Below are positions 8,569-17,821 of a DNA stretch of 50,224 nucleotides, one piece after another; within the stretch, counting starts at the first letter, position 1, and each line of letters starts with the position of its first letter. Source of the DNA: an uncultured Muribaculaceae bacterium. Lineage in GTDB: Bacteria; Bacteroidota; Bacteroidia; Bacteroidales; Muribaculaceae. Under the pieces are notes generated by a model. That model saw nothing but the letters and a program-made list of their open reading frames with translations. It was not told the DNA's origin and did not search any database. Location of the stretch: contig CANNVE010000019.1 in the NCBI GenBank assembly GCA_947525975.1, positions 1 to 50,224 of the forward strand. Reading direction: 5' to 3'. The translations under genes and the position numbers were made by a program.

Positions 8569-9537
8569 ATGAAAGTCGAAAAACACTGCCCCGGATCGGT
8601 CGATGGCAAAATTGACGAAAGTCTGAAAGAGGAAATCCTCAAGCTGAAAAAAGAAAAGGGCGCGGTGATCATGGCCCATTATTACCAGCGCGAAGAAATA
8701 CAGGATCTGGCCGACTACATCGGCGACTCTCTCGCCCTGGCCCAGATTGCAGCCACTCTCGATGCCCCGATGGTGGTGATGTGCGGCGTGCACTTCATGG
8801 GGGAGACTGTCAAAATCATCAGCCCCGAAAAGAAGGTGCTCATCCCCGACAGCGAAGCCGGATGCTCTTTGGCCGACAGCTGCCCCGATGACAGATTCGC
8901 CAAGTTTGTGGCCGAGCATCCTGACCACACCGTCATATCATACGTCAACACATCGGCCGGGGTCAAGGCTCTCACCGATGTGCTCGTCACCTCGGGCAAT
9001 GCTCTTAAGATCGTCAGCACTTTCCCTGCCGACGAAAAGATTATATTCGGCCCCGACCGCAATCTCGGTGCATACATCAACAATGAGACCGGGCGGCAGA
9101 TGCTCTTGTGGGACGGTGCCTGCCATGTGCATGAAAAGTTCTCGCTCGAAAAGATTCTCAAGATGAAGGCCGACCATCCCGAAGCGAAGATCCTTGTGCA
9201 TCCCGAGTGCAAGCAGCCGCTCCACGTAGTGGCCGACAAAGTAGGCAGCACCGCCGCTTTGCTGAAATACGCCATGGATTGTGATGCCGACACATTCATC
9301 GTGGCCACCGAGAGCGGAATTCTCCACGAGATGCGCAAGAAATGCCCCGGAAAGAAATTCCTCGCCGCTCCGCCAGAGGAGCCGGGATGCGCCTGCAACG
9401 AATGCGGCTACATGAAGCTCAATACCCTCGAAAAGCTCCGCGACTGCCTGCGCGACGAGGCTCCGGAGGTGATCGTCGATTCTGAAGTGGCAGCGAAGGC
9501 CCGCCGTCCTATCGAGCGTATGCTCGAACTCAGCTGA
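8569..9537 (+). CDS. nadA: Quinolinate synthase A
   Basis: A protein of 322 residues, typical of NadA. It condenses iminoaspartate with dihydroxyacetone phosphate to quinolinate in de novo NAD synthesis, using a [4Fe-4S] cluster with one open site. Visible signatures are AHYYQREEIQ (about 36-45), MCGVHFMGE (C72), DGACHVHE (C185), HPEC (211-214) and the cysteine-rich CACNECGYMKLNT (C274, C276, C279). The likely cluster ligands are C72, C185 and one of the last group. Neither nadB nor nadC is adjacent, so the pathway is split in this genome. The gene is monocistronic or leads into leuS, 39 bp downstream. Confidence 0.96.
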   Translation: MKVEKHCPGSVDGKIDESLKEEILKLKKEKGAVIMAHYYQREEIQDLADYIGDSLALAQIAATLDAPMVVMCGVHFMGETVKIISPEKKVLIPDSEAGCSLADSCPDDRFAKFVAEHPDHTVISYVNTSAGVKALTDVLVTSGNALKIVSTFPADEKIIFGPDRNLGAYINNETGRQMLLWDGACHVHEKFSLEKILKMKADHPEAKILVHPECKQPLHVVADKVGSTAALLKYAMDCDADTFIVATESGILHEMRKKCPGKKFLAAPPEEPGCACNECGYMKLNTLEKLRDCLRDEAPEVIVDSEVAAKARRPIERMLELS

Positions 9538-9576
9538 ACAGTCCCTATTTACTCATAGATTAAATCCAAATCGAAA

Positions 9577-12351
9577 ATGCAATACAACCATAAAGAGATA
9601 GAGCCCAAGTGGCGCCAATATTGGAAAGACAACCGCATATATAAGGTCGACATCGACTCGGAGCGCAAAAAGTTCTACGTGCTCGACATGTTTCCCTACC
9701 CCTCTGGCGCAGGTCTCCACGTAGGCCATCCGCTGGGATACATAGCCAGTGACATTTATTCGCGATATAAGCGATTGCAGGGATTCAACGTGCTTCACCC
9801 GATGGGATACGACGCATATGGCCTGCCTGCCGAGCAATACGCCATACAGACAGGGCAGCACCCCGAGAAGACAACAAACGAGAACATCGCCCGCTATCGC
9901 TCGCAGCTCGACAAGATCGGATTCTGCTACGATTGGGACCGCGAGATCCGCACATGCGACCCCGAATACTACAAGTGGACGCAATGGGCGTTTATCCAGA
10001 TGTTCAATTCTTATTACAGCTACGATGCCGGCAAGGTGCGCCCCATCTCCGAACTGATAGCCCGATTTGAAAAGCAGGGCGCTGCAGGCTTGAACGTGGC
10101 TTGCAGCAAGCCTCTCGACTTCACAGCCGATCAATGGAATGCCATGACCGCGAAGGAAAAGAGCGACACGCTCATGAACTATCGCGTGGCATACCTCGGC
10201 AATACCATGGTCAACTGGTGCCCCAAGCTTGGCACGGTGCTCGCCAACGACGAGGTCAGCGAGGGTGTGTCGCTTCGCGGAGGATACCCCGTGGAGCAAA
10301 AAGTCATGTACCAATGGTGCCTAAGGGTCAGCGCCTATGCCCAGCGTCTGCTCGACGATCTCGAAAGCCTCGACTGGACCGACAGCCTCAAAGAGACGCA
10401 GCGCAATTGGATTGGACGCAGCGAAGGCGCCGAAATGAAATTCAAGATCGCCGACAGCGATGTGGAGCTGGAGATTTTCACCACCCGCGCCGACACCGTC
10501 TTTGGCGTCACATTCATGGTGCTCGCTCCCGAAAGCAAATATGTGGGCATGGTCACCACTCCCGGGCAGAAGGCTGCCGTGGATGAATACGTGCAGGCCA
10601 CAAAGCGCAAGACCGAGCGCGAGCGCATGATCGACAAGAAGGTGAGCGGCGTCTTCACAGGAGCATACGCCATCAATCCTCTCAACGGTGCCCGGATTCC
10701 CGTCTGGGTCAGCGATTACGTACTGGCTGGTTACGGCACAGGCGCCATCATGGCGGTTCCCGCCCATGACAGCCGCGACTACGCCTTCGCCAAGCATTTC
10801 GATCTCCCCATCATACCCCTCATAGAGGGAGCCGACGTAAGTGAGGAGAGCTACGACGCCAAGGAAGGCATAGTCATAAATTCAAAGTCAGATCTGCTCG
10901 ACCTCAATGGTATGCAGGTCAAGGAGGCCATCGCCTACACCAAAAAGCGCATAAAGGAGCTCGGCATCGGCGAGGTGAAGGTCAACTACCGCCTGCGCGA
11001 CGCCATATTTAGCCGCCAGCGCTATTGGGGCGAACCATTCCCCGTATATTATAAGGATGGCATCCCTGAAGTGCTCTCTGAAGACAAACTGCCGCTGTTG
11101 CTGCCCGAGGTCGACAAGTTCCTCCCGACAGAGACAGGCGAGCCGCCGCTTGGGCGCGCTGCCGGCTGGAAGACCGAAGACGGATATCAGTTTGAGCTCT
11201 GCACCATGCCCGGATTCGCAGGCTCATCGGCCTACTACCTACGTTATATGGATCCGCACAATCAGGATGCCCTCGTGTCGAAGGAGGCTGACGAATACTG
11301 GCGAAATGTCGACCTCTACATCGGAGGCACCGAGCACGCCACAGGCCACCTCATATATAGCCGCTTCTGGAACAAAGTGCTCTTCGATCTCGGTCATGTA
11401 TGCGAGCCCGAGCCTTTCAAGAAGCTCGTGAACCAGGGCATGATCCAGGGCCGCTCTAATTTCGTGTATCGCATAAAGGACACCAACACATTCGTGTCGG
11501 CCGGTCTGAAAGACCAGTATGATGTCACCCCCATACATGTTGACATCAACATCGTTTCAAATGACATCCTCGACACCGAGAAGTTCAAGGCTTGGCGCCC
11601 CGAATTCAACGACGCCGAGTTTGTGCTCGAAGACGGCAAGTACGTCTGCGGATACGCCGTGGAGAAGATGTCAAAGTCGATGTTCAACGTTGTCAATCCC
11701 GACGACATCGTTGACCGCTATGGCGCCGACACCCTCAGGCTCTACGAGATGTTCCTCGGCCCGCTTGAGCAGAGCAAGCCCTGGGACACAAACGGCATCG
11801 ACGGCACCAACCGATTCATCAAGAAACTCTGGGCCCTCTTCTACAAGGGCGACGAACTTCTCGTCACAGACGCTGAGCCCACCAAAGATAACCTAAAGAG
11901 TCTGCACAAGCTCATCAAGAAGGTGACCTCAGATATCGAGAATTTCTCGTTCAACACCAGCATCGCCGCCTTCATGATATGCGTCAACGAGCTCTCCCAG
12001 CAGAAATGCACGAGCCGCCTGGTGCTGGAGCAGCTGCTCATACTCCTCGCTCCATTCGCGCCGCACGTCACCGAAGAGCTTTGGCACAGCGCCATCGGGC
12101 ATGACACCACCATCTGCGACGCCGCATGGCCGGCCTATAATGAAGATTACCTCAAGGAAGACTCTGTCACCTACGCCGTCTCATTCAACGGAAAGGCGCG
12201 TTTCACCTTGCAGGTGGCAGCCGGCACTTCAAAGGAAGACGTCGAGGCAGCCGCCCTCTCCAACGAAGGCGCCGCTAAATGGCTTGATGGCAAATCCGTG
12301 AAGAAGGTGATTGTGGTGCCAAACAAGATTGTCAACATTGTGGTAGGTTAA
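9577..12351 (+). CDS. leuS: Leucyl-tRNA synthetase
   Basis: A protein of 924 residues. This class I synthetase charges tRNA-Leu in the cytoplasm. The HIGH signature appears as HVGH (48-51) within [14 protein letters not shown], and KMSKS is at 697-701. The CP1 editing domain is present, with the conserved [15 protein letters not shown] segment (about 388-402) whose aspartate guards against mischarged isoleucine and norvaline. The C-terminal anticodon-binding and tRNA-binding domains are complete and end in KIVNIVVG. The length is slightly above that of the E. coli enzyme (860), as is usual in Bacteroidetes. It lies between nadA and lepB on the same strand. Confidence 0.98.
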   Translation: MQYNHKEIEPKWRQYWKDNRIYKVDIDSERKKFYVLDMFPYPSGAGLHVGHPLGYIASDIYSRYKRLQGFNVLHPMGYDAYGLPAEQYAIQTGQHPEKTTNENIARYRSQLDKIGFCYDWDREIRTCDPEYYKWTQWAFIQMFNSYYSYDAGKVRPISELIARFEKQGAAGLNVACSKPLDFTADQWNAMTAKEKSDTLMNYRVAYLGNTMVNWCPKLGTVLANDEVSEGVSLRGGYPVEQKVMYQWCLRVSAYAQRLLDDLESLDWTDSLKETQRNWIGRSEGAEMKFKIADSDVELEIFTTRADTVFGVTFMVLAPESKYVGMVTTPGQKAAVDEYVQATKRKTERERMIDKKVSGVFTGAYAINPLNGARIPVWVSDYVLAGYGTGAIMAVPAHDSRDYAFAKHFDLPIIPLIEGADVSEESYDAKEGIVINSKSDLLDLNGMQVKEAIAYTKKRIKELGIGEVKVNYRLRDAIFSRQRYWGEPFPVYYKDGIPEVLSEDKLPLLLPEVDKFLPTETGEPPLGRAAGWKTEDGYQFELCTMPGFAGSSAYYLRYMDPHNQDALVSKEADEYWRNVDLYIGGTEHATGHLIYSRFWNKVLFDLGHVCEPEPFKKLVNQGMIQGRSNFVYRIKDTNTFVSAGLKDQYDVTPIHVDINIVSNDILDTEKFKAWRPEFNDAEFVLEDGKYVCGYAVEKMSKSMFNVVNPDDIVDRYGADTLRLYEMFLGPLEQSKPWDTNGIDGTNRFIKKLWALFYKGDELLVTDAEPTKDNLKSLHKLIKKVTSDIENFSFNTSIAAFMICVNELSQQKCTSRLVLEQLLILLAPFAPHVTEELWHSAIGHDTTICDAAWPAYNEDYLKEDSVTYAVSFNGKARFTLQVAAGTSKEDVEAAALSNEGAAKWLDGKSVKKVIVVPNKIVNIVVG

Positions 12352-12409
12352 TAATTCAAAATAATGCGACAGCGGGAATCTGAATCATCAGATCATCCGT
12401 TTTTACGAT

Positions 12410-13867
12410 ATGAAAGAAAAGAAAGAAAAAGTGATGATGCAGTCCGGGACCGCCGCAAGCGAGTCTTTTAAGGATGGATTCATTCGACGGGTGAAAGACA
12501 ACACCAAAATGCGCTGGATACGCTTCGGCATTGTGTCGCTGATATTCTTCGCATGGGTGGTGTGGATGAATAATTATTGGTTCCTGCTGCTGTATCCGCT
12601 GCTGTTTGACATTTACATCACCGGCTACATCCCATTCAGCTGGTGGCGCAAGGACAAGCGTCCGTGGGTGCGCAAGACCATGAGCTGGGTCGATGCTATT
12701 GTCTACGCCTTGGTGCTCGTATATTTCGTGTTCGCCTTCGTGGGACAGAACTATATGATACCCTCGTCGTCGCTCGAGAAGACCCTCCTCACAGGCGACT
12801 ATCTCGTGGTCGACAAGGTCACATACGGTCCGAGAGTGCCCATCACGCCCATCAACTTCCCCTTGGTCCACAATACGATGCCGGTGCTCGGATGCGACAG
12901 CTACGTAGATTGGCCTGAAAATAAATACAGGCGCCTGCCCGGCCTGCGCTCTGTTGAGGAAAATGACATCGTGGTCTTCAACTTCCCTGCCGGTGACACC
13001 GTGGCCACAAAGTTTGAAGAGACAAGCAACTACTATGATGCGGTCAAGCAATATGGCAAGCAGCGTGTCACCACCGACAAAGCCACATTTGGAGACATAA
13101 AATATCGTCCGGTTGACCGCAGGGTTAATTATGTCAAGAGATGCGTGGGGCTGCCGGGAGACACTTTCAAGATCGTCAACGATATCATCACTATAAATGG
13201 CGTAGGACGCAAGCAGCCTGAGCATGTGCAGTTCACATATTTCGTTGGTCTTGGCCAGCCGCTGACCAAGGAATACATCGACCGCATGGGCATCACCCCC
13301 TCCGATGTGATCATGCTCGACAACGACAACGAAATATCAGCCTCCCTCATGGGCGGAGCACAATATCTCTATTGGCTGCCGCTGACATCAGCCATGAAAG
13401 CCGACCTTGAAGGGCTCGGGGCGAAGATTGTGAAAGTGTCTGACGTGAGGAAGCAGCCTCTCGAGCTGATGTTCGCCGAGGAGGTGTCGCAGGGATGGTC
13501 GCTATCTGATTGGGGAGGTAAGCAAGGCGTGGTGATTCCCGCTAAAGGCATGACCATCGATATGGACGAAAGAAACTGGCACCTCTATAAGCGCGCCATA
13601 CGAAATTACGAAGGGCATGCCGACGCCAAGTTTGAAGGCGGTAAGTTTTTCATTGATGGCAAAGAATCCCCCACGTACACATTCGCCATGGATTATTACT
13701 TTATGATGGGCGATAACCGCGATCTTTCTCTCGACTCGCGTTTCTGGGGTTTTGTGCCCGAAGACCACATCGTGGGCCGACCGCTTCTTGTGCTCACCTC
13801 CTTTGACAAAGAAAACGGTGGAATACGCTGGAACCGCATTTTCCGCACGCCCAATCCCGATAAATAA
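12410..13867 (+). CDS. lepB: Signal peptidase I (large Bacteroidetes type)
   Basis: A protein of 485 residues, an S26 signal peptidase that cleaves signal peptides at the outer face of the inner membrane. Hydrophobic segments lie at about 37-75 and 95-112, followed by the catalytic region. The nucleophile is Ser121 in IPSSSLEKTL, where the usual Met after the serine is Leu. The general base is Lys243 in YVKRCVGLPGD. The signature GDNRDLSLDSRFWGFVPEDH sits near the C-terminus. The protein is about 160 residues longer than E. coli LepB; the extra length lies between the Lys box and GDNRDLS and between the Ser and Lys boxes. Start ATG 12410 follows leuS by 58 bp. Confidence 0.93.
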   Translation: MKEKKEKVMMQSGTAASESFKDGFIRRVKDNTKMRWIRFGIVSLIFFAWVVWMNNYWFLLLYPLLFDIYITGYIPFSWWRKDKRPWVRKTMSWVDAIVYALVLVYFVFAFVGQNYMIPSSSLEKTLLTGDYLVVDKVTYGPRVPITPINFPLVHNTMPVLGCDSYVDWPENKYRRLPGLRSVEENDIVVFNFPAGDTVATKFEETSNYYDAVKQYGKQRVTTDKATFGDIKYRPVDRRVNYVKRCVGLPGDTFKIVNDIITINGVGRKQPEHVQFTYFVGLGQPLTKEYIDRMGITPSDVIMLDNDNEISASLMGGAQYLYWLPLTSAMKADLEGLGAKIVKVSDVRKQPLELMFAEEVSQGWSLSDWGGKQGVVIPAKGMTIDMDERNWHLYKRAIRNYEGHADAKFEGGKFFIDGKESPTYTFAMDYYFMMGDNRDLSLDSRFWGFVPEDHIVGRPLLVLTSFDKENGGIRWNRIFRTPNPDK

Positions 13868-13872
13868 TATTT

Positions 13873-13945
13873 TTTCGCGATATTTCTGCCTCGATAAATC
13901 GTTATAACGTTATATCCTAATAACGTTTATCTCGATATCACGAAA
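13873..13945 (+). repeat. Long interrupted inverted repeat after lepB
   Basis: GATAAA-T-CGTTAT (13893-13905) pairs with ATAACGTTTATC (13920-13931) with one bulged T. Outside it TTTCGCGATAT (13873-13883) pairs with ATATCACGAAA (13935-13945) with one mismatch. No T-run follows, so it is a poor terminator; an RNA-stability or processing stem is possible. Confidence 0.5.
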
Positions 13946-13959
13946 TACGAAAATGAAAA

Positions 13960-14487
13960 ATGGAAAATAAATTCGCATACACTGACGAAGTCGACAAGAG
14001 CTTCGGTCTTGCCGGAATGGCCATATCTCTCACCGTCTGGGACAAGCACATGATGATAAGCAACATCACGCTTGATGCCGCAGAGGGAGAATCATCCATA
14101 TCATTCGGGCCGGAATTCTTCTTCAGCAACAATCCGCGCATGTCGGCGAGGATTGCCTGGAATGAGCTCGTCAAGCAATATCAGATGTTCATTGGCATGG
14201 TTGTCGGCAACATACTTTGCCGAAAGGCTGTCAACAAGCGCGAAAAGCCCGGAAAGCAGCTCTCGGCCGATATCTATGCCCTGATCGAAGCCGAAGGACG
14301 CGACCTGTGCGCTCTCGAAGACGATGAGATAGACATGATTTTCGCGAAGACCTACGATTATCTGTCAGATTTCTTCAGTGATAGCCGCATGGCCGCCGCC
14401 GCTGACCGATTCGCATCCGATCTGCGTCTGCGTCGCAGTATGTCGGCTTATGATATAGATGACGAACTCCGATCTCTACGCATCTGA
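13960..14487 (+). CDS. Conserved-looking hypothetical protein
   Basis: A protein of 175 residues that I do not recognise. It is soluble, with no signal peptide or membrane segment. The first half is mixed alpha/beta (AISLTVWDKHMMISN, SISFGPEFFFS) and the second half is predicted helical and acidic (ALEDDEIDMIFAKTYDYLSDFF), ending in an Arg-rich helix. Codon use and base composition match its neighbours, and the stop is 3 bp before the TTG start of the glycosyltransferase, which supports a real co-transcribed gene. No function is proposed. Confidence 0.7.
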   Translation: MENKFAYTDEVDKSFGLAGMAISLTVWDKHMMISNITLDAAEGESSISFGPEFFFSNNPRMSARIAWNELVKQYQMFIGMVVGNILCRKAVNKREKPGKQLSADIYALIEAEGRDLCALEDDEIDMIFAKTYDYLSDFFSDSRMAAAADRFASDLRLRRSMSAYDIDDELRSLRI

Positions 14488-14490
14488 CCA

Positions 14491-15675
14491 TTGATCAAAG
14501 TTACCATCATAAACCACAGTGACAGCAGGGGTGGGGCCTCTGTGGTGTCGATGCGATTGCTCCGCGCCATGCGCGAGCAAGGTGTCGACGCCCGCATGCT
14601 GGTTATGCACAAGAGCGGTGATTCGCCATTCGTAGGGCAAGTGGGGCCTGCTTGGCGCCGTAAAGCCTGCTTTCTGGCCGAGCACGCCCGCATATTCACT
14701 GCAAATGGTTTCAACCGCGATACTCTGTTCCAGGCATCGATAGCCAATTGCGGCATGGCTTTGAGCCGTCATCCCTGGGTGATTGATGCGGATGTTGTGG
14801 TGCTCGCGTGGGTCAACCAAGGCATGGTATCCCTTTCCGAGATAGCGCGCATAAAGGCGCCCGTGGTGTGGGTTATGCATGATATGTGGTGTCTCACAGG
14901 CTTGTGCCATCATGCCGGAGATTGTATCAGATATAAGGAAGAGTGCGGATACTGCCCGCTCCTCGCAAGCAACTATTGCTTCGATCTCTCTAACTCTACG
15001 CTGCTGCGCAAGCAAGATCTATATAGAAAAAAGAAGATACATTTTGTGGCGGTCAGCAACTGGCTTGCCCGCAAGTGCCGCGAAAGCAGTCTCCTTGCCT
15101 GCCAGAGCGTAAGCGTCATTCCAAACGTATTTCCTCTGTCTGATTTCCGCATTGGAGAAAAGAGCGGACGCACTGTGGTCATGGGGGCCGCTCGCCTTGA
15201 TGACCCTATAAAGGGCCTTGGCACAGCCATTGAAGCCCTGAATCTCAATGCCGGAATAAAGGCGGTGCTCTTTGGCTCAATCAAGAATGAGAGCATCCTG
15301 TCAAAGCTGAAGATCGACTTTGAGTGGCTTGGTCCCATAGCGGATCAGTCAAGGATCGCCGATATTTATTCCCACGCCGACGTAGTGTTGTCAGCCTCGA
15401 GTTATGAGACTCTTCCCGGCACTCTGATAGAGGGCATGGCTTCGGGCTGCGTGCCCGTCACGTTCGGACGGGGCGGACAAGCCGATATAGTAGATCACCT
15501 GCTCACAGGCTACATCGCCAACTATCCGTCAGTCGAAGATCTTGCCCGGGGCATAAAGTGGGCTATGGCTGCAGGCATTGACCCTGAAGCCCTGCGCGGG
15601 AGCGTGAAGGAGAAATTCTCGGCCGACGCCGTGGCAAAAAAATACATTGACCTTTTTAAAAAGATACTATCATGA
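14491..15675 (+). CDS. GT4-family glycosyltransferase
   Basis: A protein of 394 residues with two Rossmann-like domains. The N-terminus MIKVTIINHSDSRGGAS is the usual GT4 acceptor-domain opening. The donor-domain signature lies at about 300-330: SASSYETLPGTLIEGMASGCVPV, in which the GT4 E-x7-E motif is recognisable, then a GG-(x)-ADIV turn. The start is TTG at 14491, chosen because the beta-strand begins right there and the preceding gene ends at 14487. A cluster of cysteines and histidines (about 136-170: CLTGLCHHAGDC, CGYCPL) is a possible metal site known in some GT4 proteins. Donor and acceptor sugars cannot be read. It overlaps the HAD gene by ATGA. Confidence 0.85.
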   Translation: MIKVTIINHSDSRGGASVVSMRLLRAMREQGVDARMLVMHKSGDSPFVGQVGPAWRRKACFLAEHARIFTANGFNRDTLFQASIANCGMALSRHPWVIDADVVVLAWVNQGMVSLSEIARIKAPVVWVMHDMWCLTGLCHHAGDCIRYKEECGYCPLLASNYCFDLSNSTLLRKQDLYRKKKIHFVAVSNWLARKCRESSLLACQSVSVIPNVFPLSDFRIGEKSGRTVVMGAARLDDPIKGLGTAIEALNLNAGIKAVLFGSIKNESILSKLKIDFEWLGPIADQSRIADIYSHADVVLSASSYETLPGTLIEGMASGCVPVTFGRGGQADIVDHLLTGYIANYPSVEDLARGIKWAMAAGIDPEALRGSVKEKFSADAVAKKYIDLFKKILS

Positions 15676-16295
15676 TACGCAATCTGCTCTTTGATCTCGG
15701 AGGCGTGATATTCGACCTCCGGAAATCAGCGTGTGTAGAGGCTTTCCGCGAGCTCGGCCTAAAGGACACAAGCGAGTTTTTCGGTGAATATTCGCAGAAA
15801 GGCCCATTTATGGAGATAGAGCAAGGTAAGATTTCGCCGGCGCAGTTCCATGACCGCGTGCGCTCTATCATTGGCAATCCCGATCTGACCGACCGGGAGA
15901 TTGACTCTTCGTTCATGAAATTCCTCGTGGGAATACCCCTCGAGAGGCTGCGCCATCTTCAGGCGCTTCGGCAGAACTATTCAGTCTACATGCTCAGCAA
16001 CACCAATCCCATAATGTGGAATGACAAGATAGCCTCCGAATTCAAGAAAGACGGCCTCGAAGTGAGCGAGTATTTCGACGGCATAGTCACTTCATTTGAG
16101 GCAAAGGCCCTTAAGCCCGATCCCGAGATATTCAGATACACGGTGTCGCGCCTGGGCATAAAGCCTGAAGAGACGCTGTTTCTCGATGATTCGCTCGAAA
16201 ACATAAAGGCGGCGGCAGCACTCGGATTCCACGGCCTCCACATCAAGCCGGGTGTGGAATTCTATGACGAGCTCGCCAAAATGGATATTAAATGA
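15672..16295 (+). CDS. HAD-superfamily hydrolase
   Basis: A protein of 207 residues. The HAD motif I DLGGVIFDL (about 8-16) has its second nucleophile-type Asp replaced by a hydrophobic-flanked position, as in the YihX/epoxide-hydrolase-like subgroup (the motif reads FDLGGVIFDL). Motif II is MLSNTN (about 110-115), motif III the Lys in KALKPDPEIF (about 139-148), and motif IV FLDDS (about 171-175). The protein is therefore a likely phosphatase on a small sugar phosphate or nucleotide; the substrate is unknown. Its ATG overlaps the glycosyltransferase stop (15672-15675), so the genes are coupled. Confidence 0.85.
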   Translation: MIRNLLFDLGGVIFDLRKSACVEAFRELGLKDTSEFFGEYSQKGPFMEIEQGKISPAQFHDRVRSIIGNPDLTDREIDSSFMKFLVGIPLERLRHLQALRQNYSVYMLSNTNPIMWNDKIASEFKKDGLEVSEYFDGIVTSFEAKALKPDPEIFRYTVSRLGIKPEETLFLDDSLENIKAAAALGFHGLHIKPGVEFYDELAKMDIK

Positions 16296-16302
16296 ATCGT
16301 GG

Positions 16303-17196
16303 ATGAAGCACACGGCTGTAGCGGTAGGCATGTTTGACGGCGTGCACAGAGGCCATCAGGCTCTGGTGCGCGAATTGAGGAGGTGCGCTCAAGAGCGCGG
16401 ATTGGAGGCGTGCGTCATCACGTTCGCTGACCATCCCATGCGTCATATCTGCCCTGAAAAGGCGCCAAGGCTGCTCACTACATGCAGCCAGAAAGCCCAA
16501 TATCTGCGTCAGGCCGGAGCCGATGAGGTTCTCGCCCTTGATTTCAACGATGATTTGCGCCGGCTCACGGCGAGAGAATTTATGCGTATGATTTCCGACA
16601 GGCTGGGTGTGAGATTATGGATGCTTGGCTTCAACCACCGTTTCGGATCTGACGGCATAAGAGACTTCGCCGACTACGCTCGCATAGGAGCCGGGTTGGG
16701 GATTGACGTTGAGCTTGCCGGCATGGAGGTTATTGACGGCATGCACCTTCCGGTGAGTTCTTCGCTTGTCAGGGAGGCTCTCGCCGATGGACGCATAGAT
16801 GAAGCCTGCATCATGCTCGGCAGGCATTTCTCTATAATAGGCACTGTAGAGGCCGGTCAGCGCATAGGGCGCACCATCGGCTTTCCCACGGCCAACGTAA
16901 AGCCCCTTATGGCAGAGCAGGCCATCCCGGCAGGCGGCGTCTACGCCTGCTCGGCAGTCATTGACGGAGCCGAATGGCCGGCCATGACCAACATCGGGTG
17001 CCGCCCCACCATAGGGCAAGGACTCTCCTCTACAATAGAGACACATGTCATCGGATTTGAAGGCGACCTCTACGACCGTGAAATTGAGGTCAGATTCTTG
17101 CGGCGCCTAAGAGACGAGCGGAAATTTGACAGCCTCGATGATTTGCGCCGACAGCTGAATTTTGACCTCAAAAACTGCCTCGAATCCCAAAAATAG
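16303..17196 (+). CDS. ribF: Bifunctional riboflavin kinase / FAD synthetase
   Basis: A protein of 297 residues from the ATG at 16303. It phosphorylates riboflavin to FMN and adenylylates FMN to FAD. The N-terminal nucleotidyltransferase carries VGMFDGVHRGHQ (about 8-19) and the later SSSLVREAL motif. The C-terminal flavokinase has GRTIGFPTANV and the GVYA strand. Longer in-frame starts exist upstream (GTG 16252, ATG 16264) but would overlap the HAD gene; the 16303 start leaves a 7-bp gap and places the first strand at the N-terminus, as in homologues. A promoter for the tRNA/rpsT unit follows directly after its stop. Confidence 0.94.
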   Translation: MKHTAVAVGMFDGVHRGHQALVRELRRCAQERGLEACVITFADHPMRHICPEKAPRLLTTCSQKAQYLRQAGADEVLALDFNDDLRRLTAREFMRMISDRLGVRLWMLGFNHRFGSDGIRDFADYARIGAGLGIDVELAGMEVIDGMHLPVSSSLVREALADGRIDEACIMLGRHFSIIGTVEAGQRIGRTIGFPTANVKPLMAEQAIPAGGVYACSAVIDGAEWPAMTNIGCRPTIGQGLSSTIETHVIGFEGDLYDREIEVRFLRRLRDERKFDSLDDLRRQLNFDLKNCLESQK

Positions 17197-17235
17197 AGAA
17201 ATTTTACATAAAAAAGTGACTTTTTGACTTAAAAA

Positions 17236-17267
17236 TTTGTCATATAGAAAAAAAGCACGTATATTTG
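17236..17267 (+). promoter_or_regulatory. Consensus promoter of the tRNA-Glu / rpsT unit
   Basis: TTTG (17236-17239), a 20-bp gap, and TATATTTG (17260-17267) match the Bacteroidetes consensus exactly. Transcription would start about 10 nt before the first tRNA. Confidence 0.85.
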
Positions 17268-17285
17268 CACTCAAATTTGAGATAA

Positions 17286-17357
17286 GGCCCATTCGTCTAT
17301 CGGTTAGGACGCAAGATTTTCATTCTTGAAAGAGGAGTTCGACTCTCCTATGGGCTA
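17286..17357 (+). tRNA. tRNA-Glu (anticodon TTC), copy 1
   Basis: A 72-nt cloverleaf. The acceptor stem GGCCCAT pairs with ATGGGCT (one G-U pair); the D arm contains CGGTTAGGA, the anticodon loop TTTTCAT gives TTC, and the T arm AGGAGTTCGACTCTCCT has the TTCGA loop. CCA is not encoded. It is identical to the copy at 17678-17749. Confidence 0.95.
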
Positions 17358-17398
17358 CACTTCAGTTTTAAAGAAATTATAAAGACTTTACAATAGAC

Positions 17399-17656
17399 AT
17401 GGCAAATCATCAGTCATCAAAGAAAAGAATCCGTCAGACTATCAAACGTCGTCTGCACAATCGCTATTATGCCAAGACTGCACGCAACGCCGTGCGCAAC
17501 CTTCGCAAATGCACTAACCTCGAGGAGGCTAAGGCTATGCTCCAGAAGGTTACAGCTATGCTCGATCGCCTCGCTTCTAAGAAGGCCATCTCTAAGAATA
17601 AGGCTGCAAACCTCAAGAGCAAGCTTGCTCGCTACGTCAACAAGCTCGCCGCTTAA
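17399..17656 (+). CDS. rpsT: 30S ribosomal protein S20
   Basis: A protein of 85 residues that starts [13 protein letters not shown], the universal S20 opening, and continues as Lys/Arg-rich helices ([17 protein letters not shown]). It binds 16S rRNA at the base of the small subunit. The gene sits between two identical tRNA-Glu genes in one apparent transcript. The spacers are 41 nt upstream and 21 nt downstream, so release of the mRNA probably needs tRNA processing by RNase P and RNase Z. Confidence 0.97.
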   Translation: MANHQSSKKRIRQTIKRRLHNRYYAKTARNAVRNLRKCTNLEEAKAMLQKVTAMLDRLASKKAISKNKAANLKSKLARYVNKLAA

Positions 17657-17677
17657 TTTGCACTAAAAATATTACGT

Positions 17678-17749
17678 GGCCCATTCGTCTATCGGTTAGG
17701 ACGCAAGATTTTCATTCTTGAAAGAGGAGTTCGACTCTCCTATGGGCTA
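17678..17749 (+). tRNA. tRNA-Glu (anticodon TTC), copy 2
   Basis: All 72 nt are identical to copy 1 at 17286-17357, with the same cloverleaf and no encoded CCA. It begins 21 nt after the rpsT stop, and a strong terminator follows 9 nt after its 3' end. Confidence 0.95.
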
Positions 17750-17758
17750 CTGATTCAT

Positions 17759-17797
17759 GAGCGCGCCTTCCAATACATGGAAGGCGCGCTCTCCTTT
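17759..17797 (+). terminator. Strong intrinsic terminator of the tRNA/rpsT unit
   Basis: A perfect 14-bp GC-rich stem, GAGCGCGCCTTCCA (17759-17772) with TGGAAGGCGCGCTC (17778-17791), has a 5-nt loop and is followed by TCCTTTTCTT. Confidence 0.92.
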
Positions 17798-17821
17798 TCT
17801 TAAACGCTTAATTATCCGACG

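Noticed and set aside
16252-16302. Upstream GTG and ATG starts for ribF
   Set aside because: They overlap the HAD gene by up to 44 bp and add a tail absent before the first RibF strand.
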